DNA of 60,000 nucleotides. It comes from Cristatella mucedo. Lineage: Eukaryota; Bryozoa; Phylactolaemata; Cristatellidae. The translations under genes were made by a program, and so were the position numbers. Positions 23,355 through 33,400 of this stretch are shown here, piece after piece. The notes below the pieces were generated by a model, which saw nothing but the letters and a program-made list of their open reading frames with translations, was not told the origin of the DNA and made no database searches. The stretch is from NCBI GenBank assembly GCA_009760855.2, contig WPIO01000091.1, positions 560,001 through 620,000 on the forward strand. Direction: 5' to 3'. Position 1 is the stretch's first letter; every line of letters begins with the position of its first letter.

Positions 23355-26311
23355 ATGTCCATGAGTTTGTGACATCCAATCTCGACTTCTGTAACTCACT
23401 GCTTGCTGGTCTACTGGCATGTGCAATCAGGCTTCCAGCTTGTGCAAAACTCTGAAGCTAGGCTCGTCTGTCGTGAGCGTCACAGTTGCCACACCACACC
23501 ACTTCTCGCCGATCTGCACTGGCTCTCAGTCAAGCAAGCATCAATTTCAAGGTTGAGTCAATCACTTTGAGGTTCTTAATCGTTTGACTCCAGCTCACCT
23601 ATTGGATATACTCCCACAACAGGGTTAAGCATCGTACCACCTGCTTTTTGGAATCCATCGTTTACCTATACCTCGTCCGAACCTCAAATCCTTTAGAGAC
23701 CGTGCCTTTAGTTAGTATGCTGCCAAAGCCTGAAACTCACTCCCGACTTGCGTCGTGACATCCCCTGACGATGATATTTAAAAAGAAGCTAAAAATGCAT
23801 CAACTTGTCACAGAATTTAATGGGGCCATGTGATTCGTCTTTTGTGTGTTAATGCATGCTGACACTGTGTATGCTGCCACTGACCATATTTAATAATAAA
23901 AATAATGCACTTGATAAAGCGCCTCAGAGAACTCAATCTCTTTCGAGGTGCTTTACAATTGCTGCAAAGAGAAATCCAATTAATTGGTGAGTAATATCAT
24001 GCTTGATAAACAAACAACATGAATAACATGGTTAGGGGTGACATCCACAGGGTAAGCATGCAAATGTGGTTAGTGTCATCATGCACAGTGTCAGCACGCA
24101 TAAGCACATGAAGGACGAATCACAGGGACCCACTAACTGCTGACCTAAATAGGAGTGTTGTAAGTTCTTTTTAAATGTGGTCAAGTCAGGAGATATTTTG
24201 ACGCAAGTCGGGAGGGAGTTCCAGGCTTTAAGAGCATACAAACTAAATGCATGGTCACTAAAGGATTTGAGGTTTGTACGAGGTATTTGTAGACTGCTGG
24301 ATTCCGAAAAGCGGGTTGTACGAGGCTTGGCCTGGTGGGGAAGTAGATCTGAGAGATAGGCTGGAGCCAAAGAATGAAGTGACCTAAAAGTGAGCTACAA
24401 AACCTTGAAGTCAATCCGTTGCCTGACTGGTAGCCAGTGCATGTCGGTGAGAAGTGGTGTGATGTGGCAACTTCGAAGCTCACGACAGACAAGATTAGCT
24501 GCAGAGTTTTGCACCAGCTGCAATCGCCTGATCGCACATGATGGTAGGCCAGTGAGAGAATTTGAGGTGCTCGAAGGCTGGGAGGGATCATACCAAAGGT
24601 ACAACTGAGTGTCATCCGCATAGAAGTGAAAGCCTAGGTTGTGCTTGGCAATCGCATCCGCAAGAAGGAGAGTACAAACCGCGAAAAGAACCGGACCTAG
24701 CACGGAGCCCTGAGGTACGCCATACTTCACAGGTACCTCGGATGATCTTTGTCCATTCATGTCAATACTCTGGAGTCTCCCACTGAGATAGGACCTGAAC
24801 CATTGCAGAGCAGTGCCAGTGATGCCCAAGCGAGATGAGAGGTGCTCTATAAGAACTTTGTGATCGTAGTATCAAAAGCTGCCGAAAGATCGCGCAAAAC
24901 AAGCAGAGACACACTCTAGCCATGTCTGCATTCCAAAGTAGGTCGTTGTATACCCTAAGCAGTGCTGACTCTGTGGAGTGATTACCTCTAAAGCCAGACT
25001 GGAACTTACTAGCAAGGTGTGAAGTTTCGACATATGAGCTCAGCTGGCCCACCACGACCCTTTCCAGTGTCTTTGATAGGAATGGTAGAAGGGAGACTGG
25101 GCGGTTGATGCTCAAGTTCTCTTGGTCAAGTGTAGCTTTCTTGAGAAGTGGCATGACTACAGTTTTTTTGAAAGGTGCTGGGACATGACCTGAGGCTAAT
25201 GACATATTAATGATATTAGTTATGCACGGCAGCAGCAGATCAATGCAACGTAAGAGCAGGACAGTGGAAATAGGGTCCAGAGGACTTCTTGTCTTCTTTG
25301 ATTGACATACGAACTTCTGGACTAGATCACTAGTGACCTGCTTAAATGTAGACATTGAGGTGCAGCTAGGAATCGGGAAACAGCATTCTAGTGGGGATGT
25401 TGTCATCGCAGGGGTGGATTCCCTGATCTTGTCTATCTTCTGCACAAAGATATAAGAGAAGCAATCGGCTAGATCCTCACAAGGATCATCAGGTAAGGAG
25501 CTAATCTGGGAGCGGTTGAGAAGATGGTTGATCGTCGACATCAGCATTTCTGGACTGTGCATCTGTGAGTCAACAATGTTTTTATAGAAGCTAGACTTGG
25601 CCTTTGATAGGATCGATTGGTCTGACCTACAGTAGTCTTCATATACCTGTCGATGGACAGTCAGTCCTGATCTTTTGTACGCTTTTTTTAAGCTTGCGCT
25701 TAGTAGACCTGGCTAGTTTAATGTCTGTGGTAAACCATTGGCCGTCTGGGCGATGGCGCACAGTGTGCTTTGTCAGATGTGCAAACTCGTCGAGCGTGTC
25801 AGCTAGTGTCGTGTTGTAGTTATCTACCAATGATGACAGATCGGAGGGAGGACTGAGCAGCAGAGGTGAAGCAGATATTCTTGCACGGACAGCATCGATG
25901 TCAAGGGTCTTGAGGTTTCGCGATTCACAGGTTATTTTAGAGGAGGTGGGCACACACTGTAGATTAAATGAGATCTGCATGTGGTCAGATAAGCACGATT
26001 TGGTAATAATTGGTGACGACAATGTGCAATTGTATGAGAAAATCTGGTCGAAAATGTGACCCTTGATGTGAGTAGGGCCATGCACATGAGCCACTAGAGA
26101 CAATGAGTCAGTCAATGCACGAAATTCGGTGCTGAAATATTTGCATGCTGACCCTGTGCATGTCACCTCTAACCTTGTTATTCTTGTTGCCATTGAGCAT
26201 GCTACCACTAACCATTTGACCATGGTTCCTTTGCAGCAAAGGTAAGGTACCTAGAAAGAGATTACGTTTTCTGAGGGTGCTATACAAATGTATTATTATT
26301 ACTATTATTAT
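23355..26311 (+). mobile_element. LINE family A, plus-strand copy, split by a nested LINE
   Basis: The left part (23355-23891) reads SNLDFCNSLLAG and later CR1/L2-like RT C-terminal sequence with stops. It runs into the family A 3' UTR up to ...gaccatattt. The right part (26137-26311) resumes exactly where the UTR should (tttgcatgctgaccctg), followed by the hairpin (about 26245-26286) and an ATT tail. Between them lies a minus-strand family A copy. Confidence 0.8.
23892..26136 (-). mobile_element. LINE family A (CR1/L2-like), 2.2-kb copy nested in a plus-strand copy
   Basis: Reading downwards: end of an AP-endonuclease (THIKGHIFD, SDHMQISF; 26136-25640), then RT with GFRGNHSTESALL and YGVPQGSVLGPVLF. 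The catalytic YADD is at 24611-24622, and the C-terminal block AWNSLP near 24210 precedes a 3' UTR, hairpin (23916-23956) and AT-rich tail. About 100 RT residues are deleted after YADD and frames are broken. It is 5' truncated inside the endonuclease. Flanking atattt at 23886-23891 and 26137-26142 is the likely target duplication. Confidence 0.85.
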
Positions 26312-26341
26312 CAAATGTCTTTGTCTCTGTCTCTGTCTCTG

Positions 26342-26343
<2 letters not shown>

Positions 26344-26428
<85 letters not shown>
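26344..26428 (+). repeat. (CT)n microsatellite
   Basis: About 85 bp of uninterrupted CT, preceded by CTCTGT-type variants from 26322. It begins right after the ATT tail of the plus-strand LINE A. Confidence 0.95.
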
Positions 26429-26431
<3 letters not shown>

Positions 26432-26993
26432 CCTGTCTCTGCCTCAGTCTCTAACTTTCTCGTTTCCGACCTCCGACTCAGTCTCTGCATTTGGCTCCAG
26501 ATAAGTGTCACTTACGAAGGAACTTTGGATTTTGATGATTTATCTTGAACAAAGCGGGCACATTCTTTGACGTGGAACTTCTGGCAAATAAATTGTACTT
26601 GCTCGTTGTGTAGCGTGTTCGCCTACAATAGGTCCAGTTATCAATCAGTATTAGTAATACAAAACGCATCAAAGCAATTGCCGGTGGGTTAAGCCGCACT
26701 ATCAGCCCATTCATTTAACCCGTATAGACAGTACGTACATCTGAGACCGTCTGTCGTCGCTCTAGCTTGACAGCAGCAAGAGCCGGTAGGCCAATCTTTG
26801 ATCGGTGCTCCGACCATCGTGCTTGTTCTAGCGTATATGGTAGCTCAAACTCAGCATCCTCACGGTGAGAGTGATTAGCATGAGGATGAACTCTACTACC
26901 TGTATTCATCATCCAAAGGAAACCGACGATTCACGAAGGAGGTAGCAGTTTGCTACAGATAGAAGTGAAATTAATATACAGGGTGCGTTGAAA
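26429..26993. other. Unassigned sequence between CT tract and LINE A copy
   Basis: No recognisable gene or repeat. Confidence 0.4.
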
Positions 26994-28490
26994 GTATAAT
27001 AATAATTAAACATTTGTATAGCGCCCCCTGAGAGAACTCAATCTCTCTAAGCACCTTACGTATGCTGCTAAGGAAGCATGTTCGAATAGTTAGTGGTAGC
27101 ATGCTCAAAGATAACATGAATAACATGGTTAGAGGTGGCGTGTACAGGATCAGCATTCCAATTTGGTTAGCGGCAACATGCACAGTGTCTAGCATGCATA
27201 AACACACAAAAGACGAATCGCATGGATCCCTTTAAATTCTGTAACAAATAGATGCTTTTAGCTACTTTTTAAATGGGGTCAAACTAGGGATGTCATGACG
27301 CTAGTTGGAAGTGGTTTCCAGGCTTTGGGAGCATACGAACTAAAGGCACGGTCTTCTTAGGATTTGAGTTTAAGTATGAGGTGTAGCTAAACAATTTGAT
27401 TCAGATAAGTGGGTGATACGATGCTATCCTGCTGGGGAAGTACATCTGCTAGGTATGCTAGAGTCCAATAATAAATGGACCTAAAACTGAGTGACAGAAC
27501 CTTGAAGTTGATGCCTTGCTTGACTGGGGGCCAGTGCTGGTCAGCGAGAAATAGTGTGATGTAAAAACTCTACCGCTCACGACAAACAAGCCTAGCTGCA
27601 GAGTTTCGCAGCAACTGTAATCACACGATAGAACAGGCCAGTAGAGCAGCAAGCAGTGAGTAATGGAGGTCGTGACAGGATGTCGCAAATGCACGGAACA
27701 ATTTGAATGTAGTATCCCTGTCTAAGCACGCCTGAATTTTAACAATATTGTGTAGCTACACGTAGGCAGACTTGACCGTGGAGCCGATGTGGTGGTCTAA
27801 TGAAAGTTCACTTTCGAACAAGAAACCTGCACTTCGTGCACATTCAACAGGAAATGTGCTAGCACTGCCAATTTTGAGCGTTAGTGTTTTCGATTTCTGA
27901 ATCACACTTGGTTAGCCCATAACTAGTAAGCTGGTTGTATCAGCATTCAATTTAAGAAAGTTTGCTACCATCCATGTGTGGCTGTCATCAATTCATACAG
28001 CAATGGAGTTGAGAGAATTTGTCGTGCTCGAGGGTGCAGTGCCAATGATGCCCAGGCGAGATAAGAAGCACTCGAGAAGGACTTGGCAGTGATCGATAGC
28101 ATCAAAAGCTGCCGAAAGATCGAGGAAACCAAGCAAATGGAATCTACCTAGGTCTGCATTCGAAAGAAGGTCGTTCTACACACGAAGCAATGCTGACTTT
28201 GTAGAGTTTTTCGCTCCAAGACCAGATTGGAACTTAGTAGGTAGATTTGAGGTTTCAACATATGAGCTCAGCTGGTCTGCCTTGTCTCATTCCACTGTTT
28301 TTGATAGGAGCTGTAGAATGAAGACTCGGGCAACTTTTATCAAGTTCTCTTGGTCTAGAGTTGCTTTCTTGAGTGGTGCCCTGAATACAGCTGAGGAGAA
28401 GTGGATTGTGGGCAGTTTCTATATTAGATATGCTATTGGGCCGACTTTGGAGAGTAAACTTTTCCAACCTCTAAGTAACCCTTAGTTTGC
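26994..28490 (-). mobile_element. LINE family A, mosaic degenerate copy
   Basis: An AT-rich tail at 26994-27009 and the hairpin (27018-27060) mark the 3' end. Upwards come the 3' UTR, an AWKPLPT-like block near 27310, RT C-terminal sequence to about 28020, then RT-middle sequence (28030-28490) that also occurs at 24800-25130. The YADD region is deleted at about 28022. No usable frame remains. Confidence 0.7.
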
Positions 28491-29095
28491 CCGTAATTAA
28501 ATCGACAAGATGAAAGTATAAATTGTGAAAAGAAGTGAACCTGCAACGAATCCCTGAGGCACTCCATACGTCAAAGACTGGCTTAATTATTGTTCTCCAT
28601 TGATACATACACTCTGAATTCACTCAATGAGGTAATGTAATGTAATGTAATGTATCTCCGTCTGTAACTCCACAAAGTCATAAACACCATGTGGGTGTTA
28701 CGCAGGAAAGTTTTTTATAGAGCACTCACAGCCTACGCGGCTTTCGGTACGCATTCGGTAGCCAACAGACTTCGTCTCACGCAACAAAGAGAAAGTGGGA
28801 AGCAATGCAGAGTTAGGAGAGCAGTTGAGGTAGTGAGTAGCATAGAAGTAGCAGTTCAGGACCGCTGAAAAAGATGTGCCATAGTCGGCAGTTGGAGAGT
28901 AGATGTCGTTGCGTAAGAATTGTGGAAGCGAGTTCCACAGTCTAGGACCTGCAGAGCTAAAGCTTCTGTCGCCAACTGTCTTTAAGCGGAGGAATGGGAC
29001 AGCTAATTTATTGTCCACACAGGACCTGACGGCGCGAACAGGCTGAAAAGGTAAGATCTAAACTATTGCAGCACAGTACAGCACACTATCCCCCT
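28491..29095 (-). mobile_element. LINE family A RT fragment interrupted by a family B insertion
   Basis: 28491-28635 carries YGVPQGF-type RT sequence, and 29049-29095 carries the adjoining segment (like 24790-24820, ...cattgcagagcagtg). Between them sits the family B copy. The word aggtaa occurs at both junctions (28630-28635 and 29049-29054). Confidence 0.6.
28636..29048 (-). mobile_element. LINE family B, 5'-truncated 0.4-kb copy with pentamer tail
   Basis: Minus-strand translation gives SAGPRLWNSLPQFLRND, the CR1/L2-like C-terminal motif also seen at 18970-19191. The 3' end is a clean run of TTACA repeats (plus strand tgtaatgtaatgtaatg at about 28636-28654). Flanked by aggtaa duplications. 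Confidence 0.75.
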
Positions 29096-29149
29096 CCTCG
29101 AAGGTAGGAAATGGTCTACATAATAAATAGTCTAGCTGGTACGTAACAA

Positions 29150-29290
29150 ATAATAATAATAAGCCTCATGTATAGCCCTCTAAAAGAATAAAATCTATTA
29201 TCGTGCTTTTTATAGCTAGCTTGATAAGAATCAATAACAAAGAGCTCATGACAGCAAGCTGCATTGCGTAGAAACGCATGCAAATGCACA
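29150..29290 (-). mobile_element. LINE family A 3' end relic
   Basis: aataataataa tail at about 29150, followed by a strongly mutated hairpin (tagccctctaaaagaataaaatctat). Poorly conserved. Confidence 0.4.
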
Positions 29291-29369
29291 CAAAAGACAC
29301 TCACAACCACTTTTGCAGAACCCTGCAAGTAACATGAACTCAATTTAAAAAAGGTAAGTACCTAATCAG

Positions 29370-29490
29370 AATTGATAATAGTAGGACATTTGTATATCGC
29401 CCCGTGGAATTAAATCTTTCAGAGAGCACTACGTAATGAAGCATGCCTATACGACTAGTGATTGCATTCAGTGTCAGCACGGATTAGCAC
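29370..29490 (-). mobile_element. LINE family A 3' end relic
   Basis: Tail-like AT stretch, then tatatcgccccgtggaattaaatctttcagag, a decayed hairpin, and a cagtgtcagcacggattagcac UTR word. Confidence 0.45.
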
Positions 29491-31161
29491 AAAATTAGAA
29501 CCTTTTCAAATAAAGGCCACCCACCAGTAATTAAAAAGTTGCCTCGAACGGAGTCGGAGGAGAAATATCTGGAAAGTTCGCACGTAACCGTCGTGTAAGA
29601 TGAGAAGTTTGACAGCGGATTGATAAGGCATTGACCGAAATTGCATGCTGGACGTGTGACAATCAACAAGTGTGAAGTATCCGGGGAATGCTGTAGCCTC
29701 GCCCATTTCGGTTGCTAAGATTAGAGCATGCTGTGGGTCAAGGTTGTGTAAAAGAGTCCTGTGGAGACTGCCGCTGTTACCTGCCGACCGCGGGACCCCG
29801 TTTTGAGACTCGCGCATGGTTGAGGCTAGGGTGAGCACACAGAATTCCAAGTTTCTGTGGCCGTACCGCTGCTGCCTGCCGGCCTCCGGGGGCCGGCAAT
29901 TCGCTTTTTTTAGACTAAGGCGTATTTTGAGTAGTCAAGAACTTAAATTAGTCAATGCTTTATTTATAAGCTCATCCTTGACGAGTGTTCAAATGCATGT
30001 CTAAAAGCCTGGCTAATAATCGTGAAGGAGCGAGAGAGAACGAGAGAGAGAGAGAGAGAGGGGGTGGAGAACGACGGCATACGAACGCATTCTAACGTGC
30101 CACATGGAATGAACCGTAGCCAACAGGCCGCGCTAGAAGACGTCGTGTACTTTTCCTGCACTTTTCACATGATTAGCACAAAATTCCGACAACCAGCTTT
30201 GTTTGCATGCCCTCTCGTGCAGCGGTGCAGGTCTTAGAAATGGGGGCGAGGGCACGAACCAGCTTAGTGCTGCACGCATGCAGGTCACGTCAGTAAATTA
30301 CGTGTCTTTGCCATAAACGTACTATTTTAGCTTCTAAATTTTATAATTAATTTATAAAAACCTAAATATTCATACTTGATTGCGGCTTCAGCTTTTCGGA
30401 CTCAGAGTGCACCTAAACCCGATGGCCTTACACCCGCCTCAATCGCAACGGCTTTGTAATCGCACTTATAACCCCGCATTTGCGCAAGACCAATGTGATA
30501 ATTGAGATTTTAGCAATAATTATATATATATATATCAACTTATTATAACCAACTTGCGACTTCTCTTTTACATAGGCGGTCGTTATAAACGATCTACCAA
30601 GCGAGTTGCTCCAGGACCCACCACCTGCCACATCTGTAACTACGGTTCTCTCGGTTTTTCAAAGTGCAGTCTATTTCACGCGGCTTACAAAAGTAAATTA
30701 TGCTACCATTTTATGGTTGATACGTACCTTATATATCCATAGCCAGAATTAAAAGCATAGCACACTGCTATACCTAGGCATAGGTATTGATCGCCATGAG
30801 CCGCCATTTTGAGCCATGGCTACGTATAAACAGTAGTAGTGAGGAGCTTCCTTTTCCGGAGGTTAGTTAACGTAGCCACAGCTTCAGTCACAGATGCGTC
30901 ATCCATCAAGCAGAAGTGCGTGAGTATTTTATTTTAAATATACACAATCACAAAAGACTTGACCTACTTACGGGCAGACTAATATCCATCGGGATAACTC
31001 ATGCCCAATGTATTGTGGGCGTGTCATCGCGGTCACCTGGTTCCGCCCCCAGCCGACGTACCGGCCGCCCAACGGGCGCGGTCCTTGCCGGCACGTGACG
31101 CGTCCCGTGCCGCGCACCTCACTTTCTGCTTGTGCGTCGGCCTGTGCGCACGCTATGCACT
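29491..31161. other. Unassigned sequence with a short GA run
   Basis: (GA)n of about 20 bases at 30041-30060 and (TA)n at 30520-30535. No exon recognised. Confidence 0.4.
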
Positions 31162-31236
31162 CTCTTCACTCTTAACACCACGTGCTCCGGAACAGCACTC
31201 CTCTTCACTCTTAACACCACGTGCTCCGGAACAGCA
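31162..31236 (+). repeat. Tandem 36-bp direct duplication, period 39
   Basis: The words ctcttcactcttaacacc and acgtgctccggaacagca occur together at 31162-31197 and 31201-31236. Sits in a GC-rich 0.45-kb block (31010-31440) of unknown origin. Confidence 0.85.
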
Positions 31237-31789
31237 ATATGACGGCTGCTATATCAGTGTTACGCTCGCTCGCATATGTTGCCTGTATGCGATACAATAC
31301 AGCCGTCGTCGACAACGCAACAACTCGCTGGTGTGCGGGAGCTTTGCTCTTCGTCGCGCCGCCATCTCGCGCCGACGAGCCACTACAGTACAATGTCACT
31401 GCACCGTGCTATGCACGAGAACCGTCATGCGAATTCAGCCACAATTTTGAATGATAGATAGATTATAATTTATGATTTAATATTTTTGTGAAAAAATATA
31501 ATACCTCCTTTAAATTCTAGATACGAACATAGGCTTGCCTATGATGTAAACACGAGCACGTGACCTTGATAGTGGCAGTCATTCCGCTTTCGCGGTATTG
31601 AGTGGTCTCGATGTTTCGGTGTCTAGATATACGTACGGAAGGCCCCCTTACTCGCTTTGGCAGTAATTCCCAAAATACTGAGCAAAGGGTTTCTATTTGC
31701 CCTGGGAACGGACCTAAGCAAAACATTTCTCCTCGAGCTAGGAGCGAGTCTCTGCGCTACCGGTCCCACGCCCCAACCGGATTGAGGCA

Positions 31790-32291
31790 TTGGGACCCTT
31801 CATTCTTTGGCTTCAGCCTGCCTATCAGATCTACTCCTCCACCAGGCCATGCATCGTATCACCTGATTTTCTGATTCGAATAGTATATCGACATCTCACA
31901 CGAACCTTAATACCTTTGGAGACCTGGCCTTTAGTTTGTTTGCTACTAAACCGGAGCTCACTTCCGGCAGGCGTCACGGCATCCCTGACTTGACGAAACT
32001 TGAGAAGAAAATAAAAGCGCGCCTATTTATCACAGCATTTAGTGGGTCTATATGATTCTTCCTTCGTGTGTTTATGCGTGCTAACACTGTGCATGTTGCC
32101 ACTACCCATATTTGCATGTTGACGCTATGCAAGTCACCAAGTTGTGCTCTTTGGCGTTGAGCATGCTACCTATAACCATTCGATCATGCTTCCTTTTCAG
32201 TATACATAAATTGCCTACAAAGAGATTAAGCTCTCTGAGGGGCGCCATACAAATATATTATAATTATTACTACTATTATCATTATTACTAC
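31790..32291 (+). mobile_element. LINE family A 3' end, 0.5 kb
   Basis: Starts in the RT C-terminus (TRPCIVSPDFLI; then a SSLPAGV block), followed by the 3' UTR (gtgcatgttgccactacccatatttgcatgttgacg), hairpin 32211-32250 and an ATT tail to 32291. Confidence 0.75.
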
Positions 32292-32481
32292 CGATTCATG
32301 ACCTCACTTCCCGGGCGTTCAACTTACGCCTATTAAGCTGCGGTTTTAAATAGCCGCAAGCGTGCTATAGTCGTATTTCTGTATTCTGCTTGGATGCTCA
32401 ATTTCAAGTGGATTCTCGCAGCGTCTGAATTATCGGTCGAGCACTCTAGCCGACCGAGAAATGGAGACATCTTGTTTAGCT

Positions 32482-32645
32482 GAGTCAGCAGCCTCTTTTA
32501 CATAGCGGCGTAAGAGCCTTAAACGCCATCACCACTGCTTGCAGTGAGCGATACCGGATCGCTCACATCAAGTCTCGAACCCACGACCTGGATCGTGAAG
32601 AGCGAGCAGCTTACCCCCTTGCGCTCTAAGACCCAGGAGCGTAGT
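32482..32645 (-). mobile_element. tRNA-derived SINE, best copy
   Basis: Minus strand: tagagcgcaagggggtaagctgctcgc (A box region), gtgggttcgagacttg (B box), cactgcaagcagtggtgatgg, gtttaaggctcttacgccgc and gaggctgctgactcag. The head resembles a tRNA but lacks a cloverleaf acceptor, so it is not a tRNA gene. Confidence 0.7.
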
Positions 32646-32799
32646 GCATCCCGAGGAAATCGGAGGCACTTGCGAGCCTTCTGTGAGCAACAGCGTAAGT
32701 TTTTCAAGGGTCTATGATTATTAACCTCCAGCTTCTTTTAGCTTCAAAGAGTTTGCAAGGATCTGCTCACTGCAATGCATCACCGGTTTCTCACAGTAT

Positions 32800-33062
32800 T
32801 TGCTGAGTCCTTGTGATTTGCTGTTTGCATTCTTATGCGTGCTGATACTGTGCATGCTACCACTGACCATATTTACACGTTTGCACTGTGCATGTTACCC
32901 CTGACCATATTAAGCTTGTTGAGACTGCGCGTTACTGCAAAACATTTGATTATGCTTCCTTCACAGCAAATGTAAAGTGCGTATAAAGAGATTGAGCGCG
33001 TATAAATATTAAGTTCCCTTTGAGCACCATGCGAATGTATTATTGTTCTTGTTACTATTACT
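32800..33062 (+). mobile_element. LINE family A 3' UTR copy with altered hairpin
   Basis: UTR words (gtgctgatactgtgcatgctaccactgaccatattta) lead to a hairpin region that carries an internal duplication (gcgtataaagagattgagcgcgtataaatatt), then an ATT tail at about 33040-33062. Confidence 0.6.
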
Positions 33063-33284
33063 ATCGACTTTTCTTCTTGCCGGCGCCGACTTTCTCCTAG
33101 TTAAAGCATCCACACTACCGATTCACGAAATTATGCAGGCCCCGTAGCTGATGCCAATCGCATAGCTAGCTCGAGAAAAAATGACGATTTGATTCATCTC
33201 TTTATTGCAAAGTCACATGAACGCCAGAAATAACAGGGCAACTAAGCATTTACTACTGGCGAACCCTAGGTACGTCAATACCGA

Positions 33285-33400
33285 GCTAGTTTGGCCCAGC
33301 TGTTAAGTTGCTCACCCCAACCAAGGTGAATGTATTTGACGATTGAGGTCGTGGCTTCGAGCCCCGATGAGTACGTGAATGACAAGGACAAAAGCTCTCA
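33285..33400 (+). mobile_element. Possible tRNA-derived SINE fragment
   Basis: Contains cccagctgttaagttgctcacc followed by gtcgtggcttcgagccccg, A-box and B-box-like at a long spacing. Body words of the family are not clear. Confidence 0.35.

Noticed and set aside
23892-26311. DNA transposon with terminal inverted repeats (inverted hairpins at both ends)
   Set aside because: The inverted ends are two LINE 3' tails brought together by a nested insertion; the interior encodes LINE endonuclease and RT.
26277-26548. Open frames of alternating Ser-Leu or Arg-Glu
   Set aside because: They are translations of the (CT)n/(GA)n tract; the same holds at 43070-43382, 56897-57279 and 58448-58853.
31517-31726. 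Short ORFs at 31.5-31.7 kb as a gene
   Set aside because: No domain or splice context, and both strands are equally open.
32482-32645. tRNA gene suggested by A and B boxes
   Set aside because: No cloverleaf acceptor stem or anticodon arm, and repeated copies share a non-tRNA body; this is a SINE.
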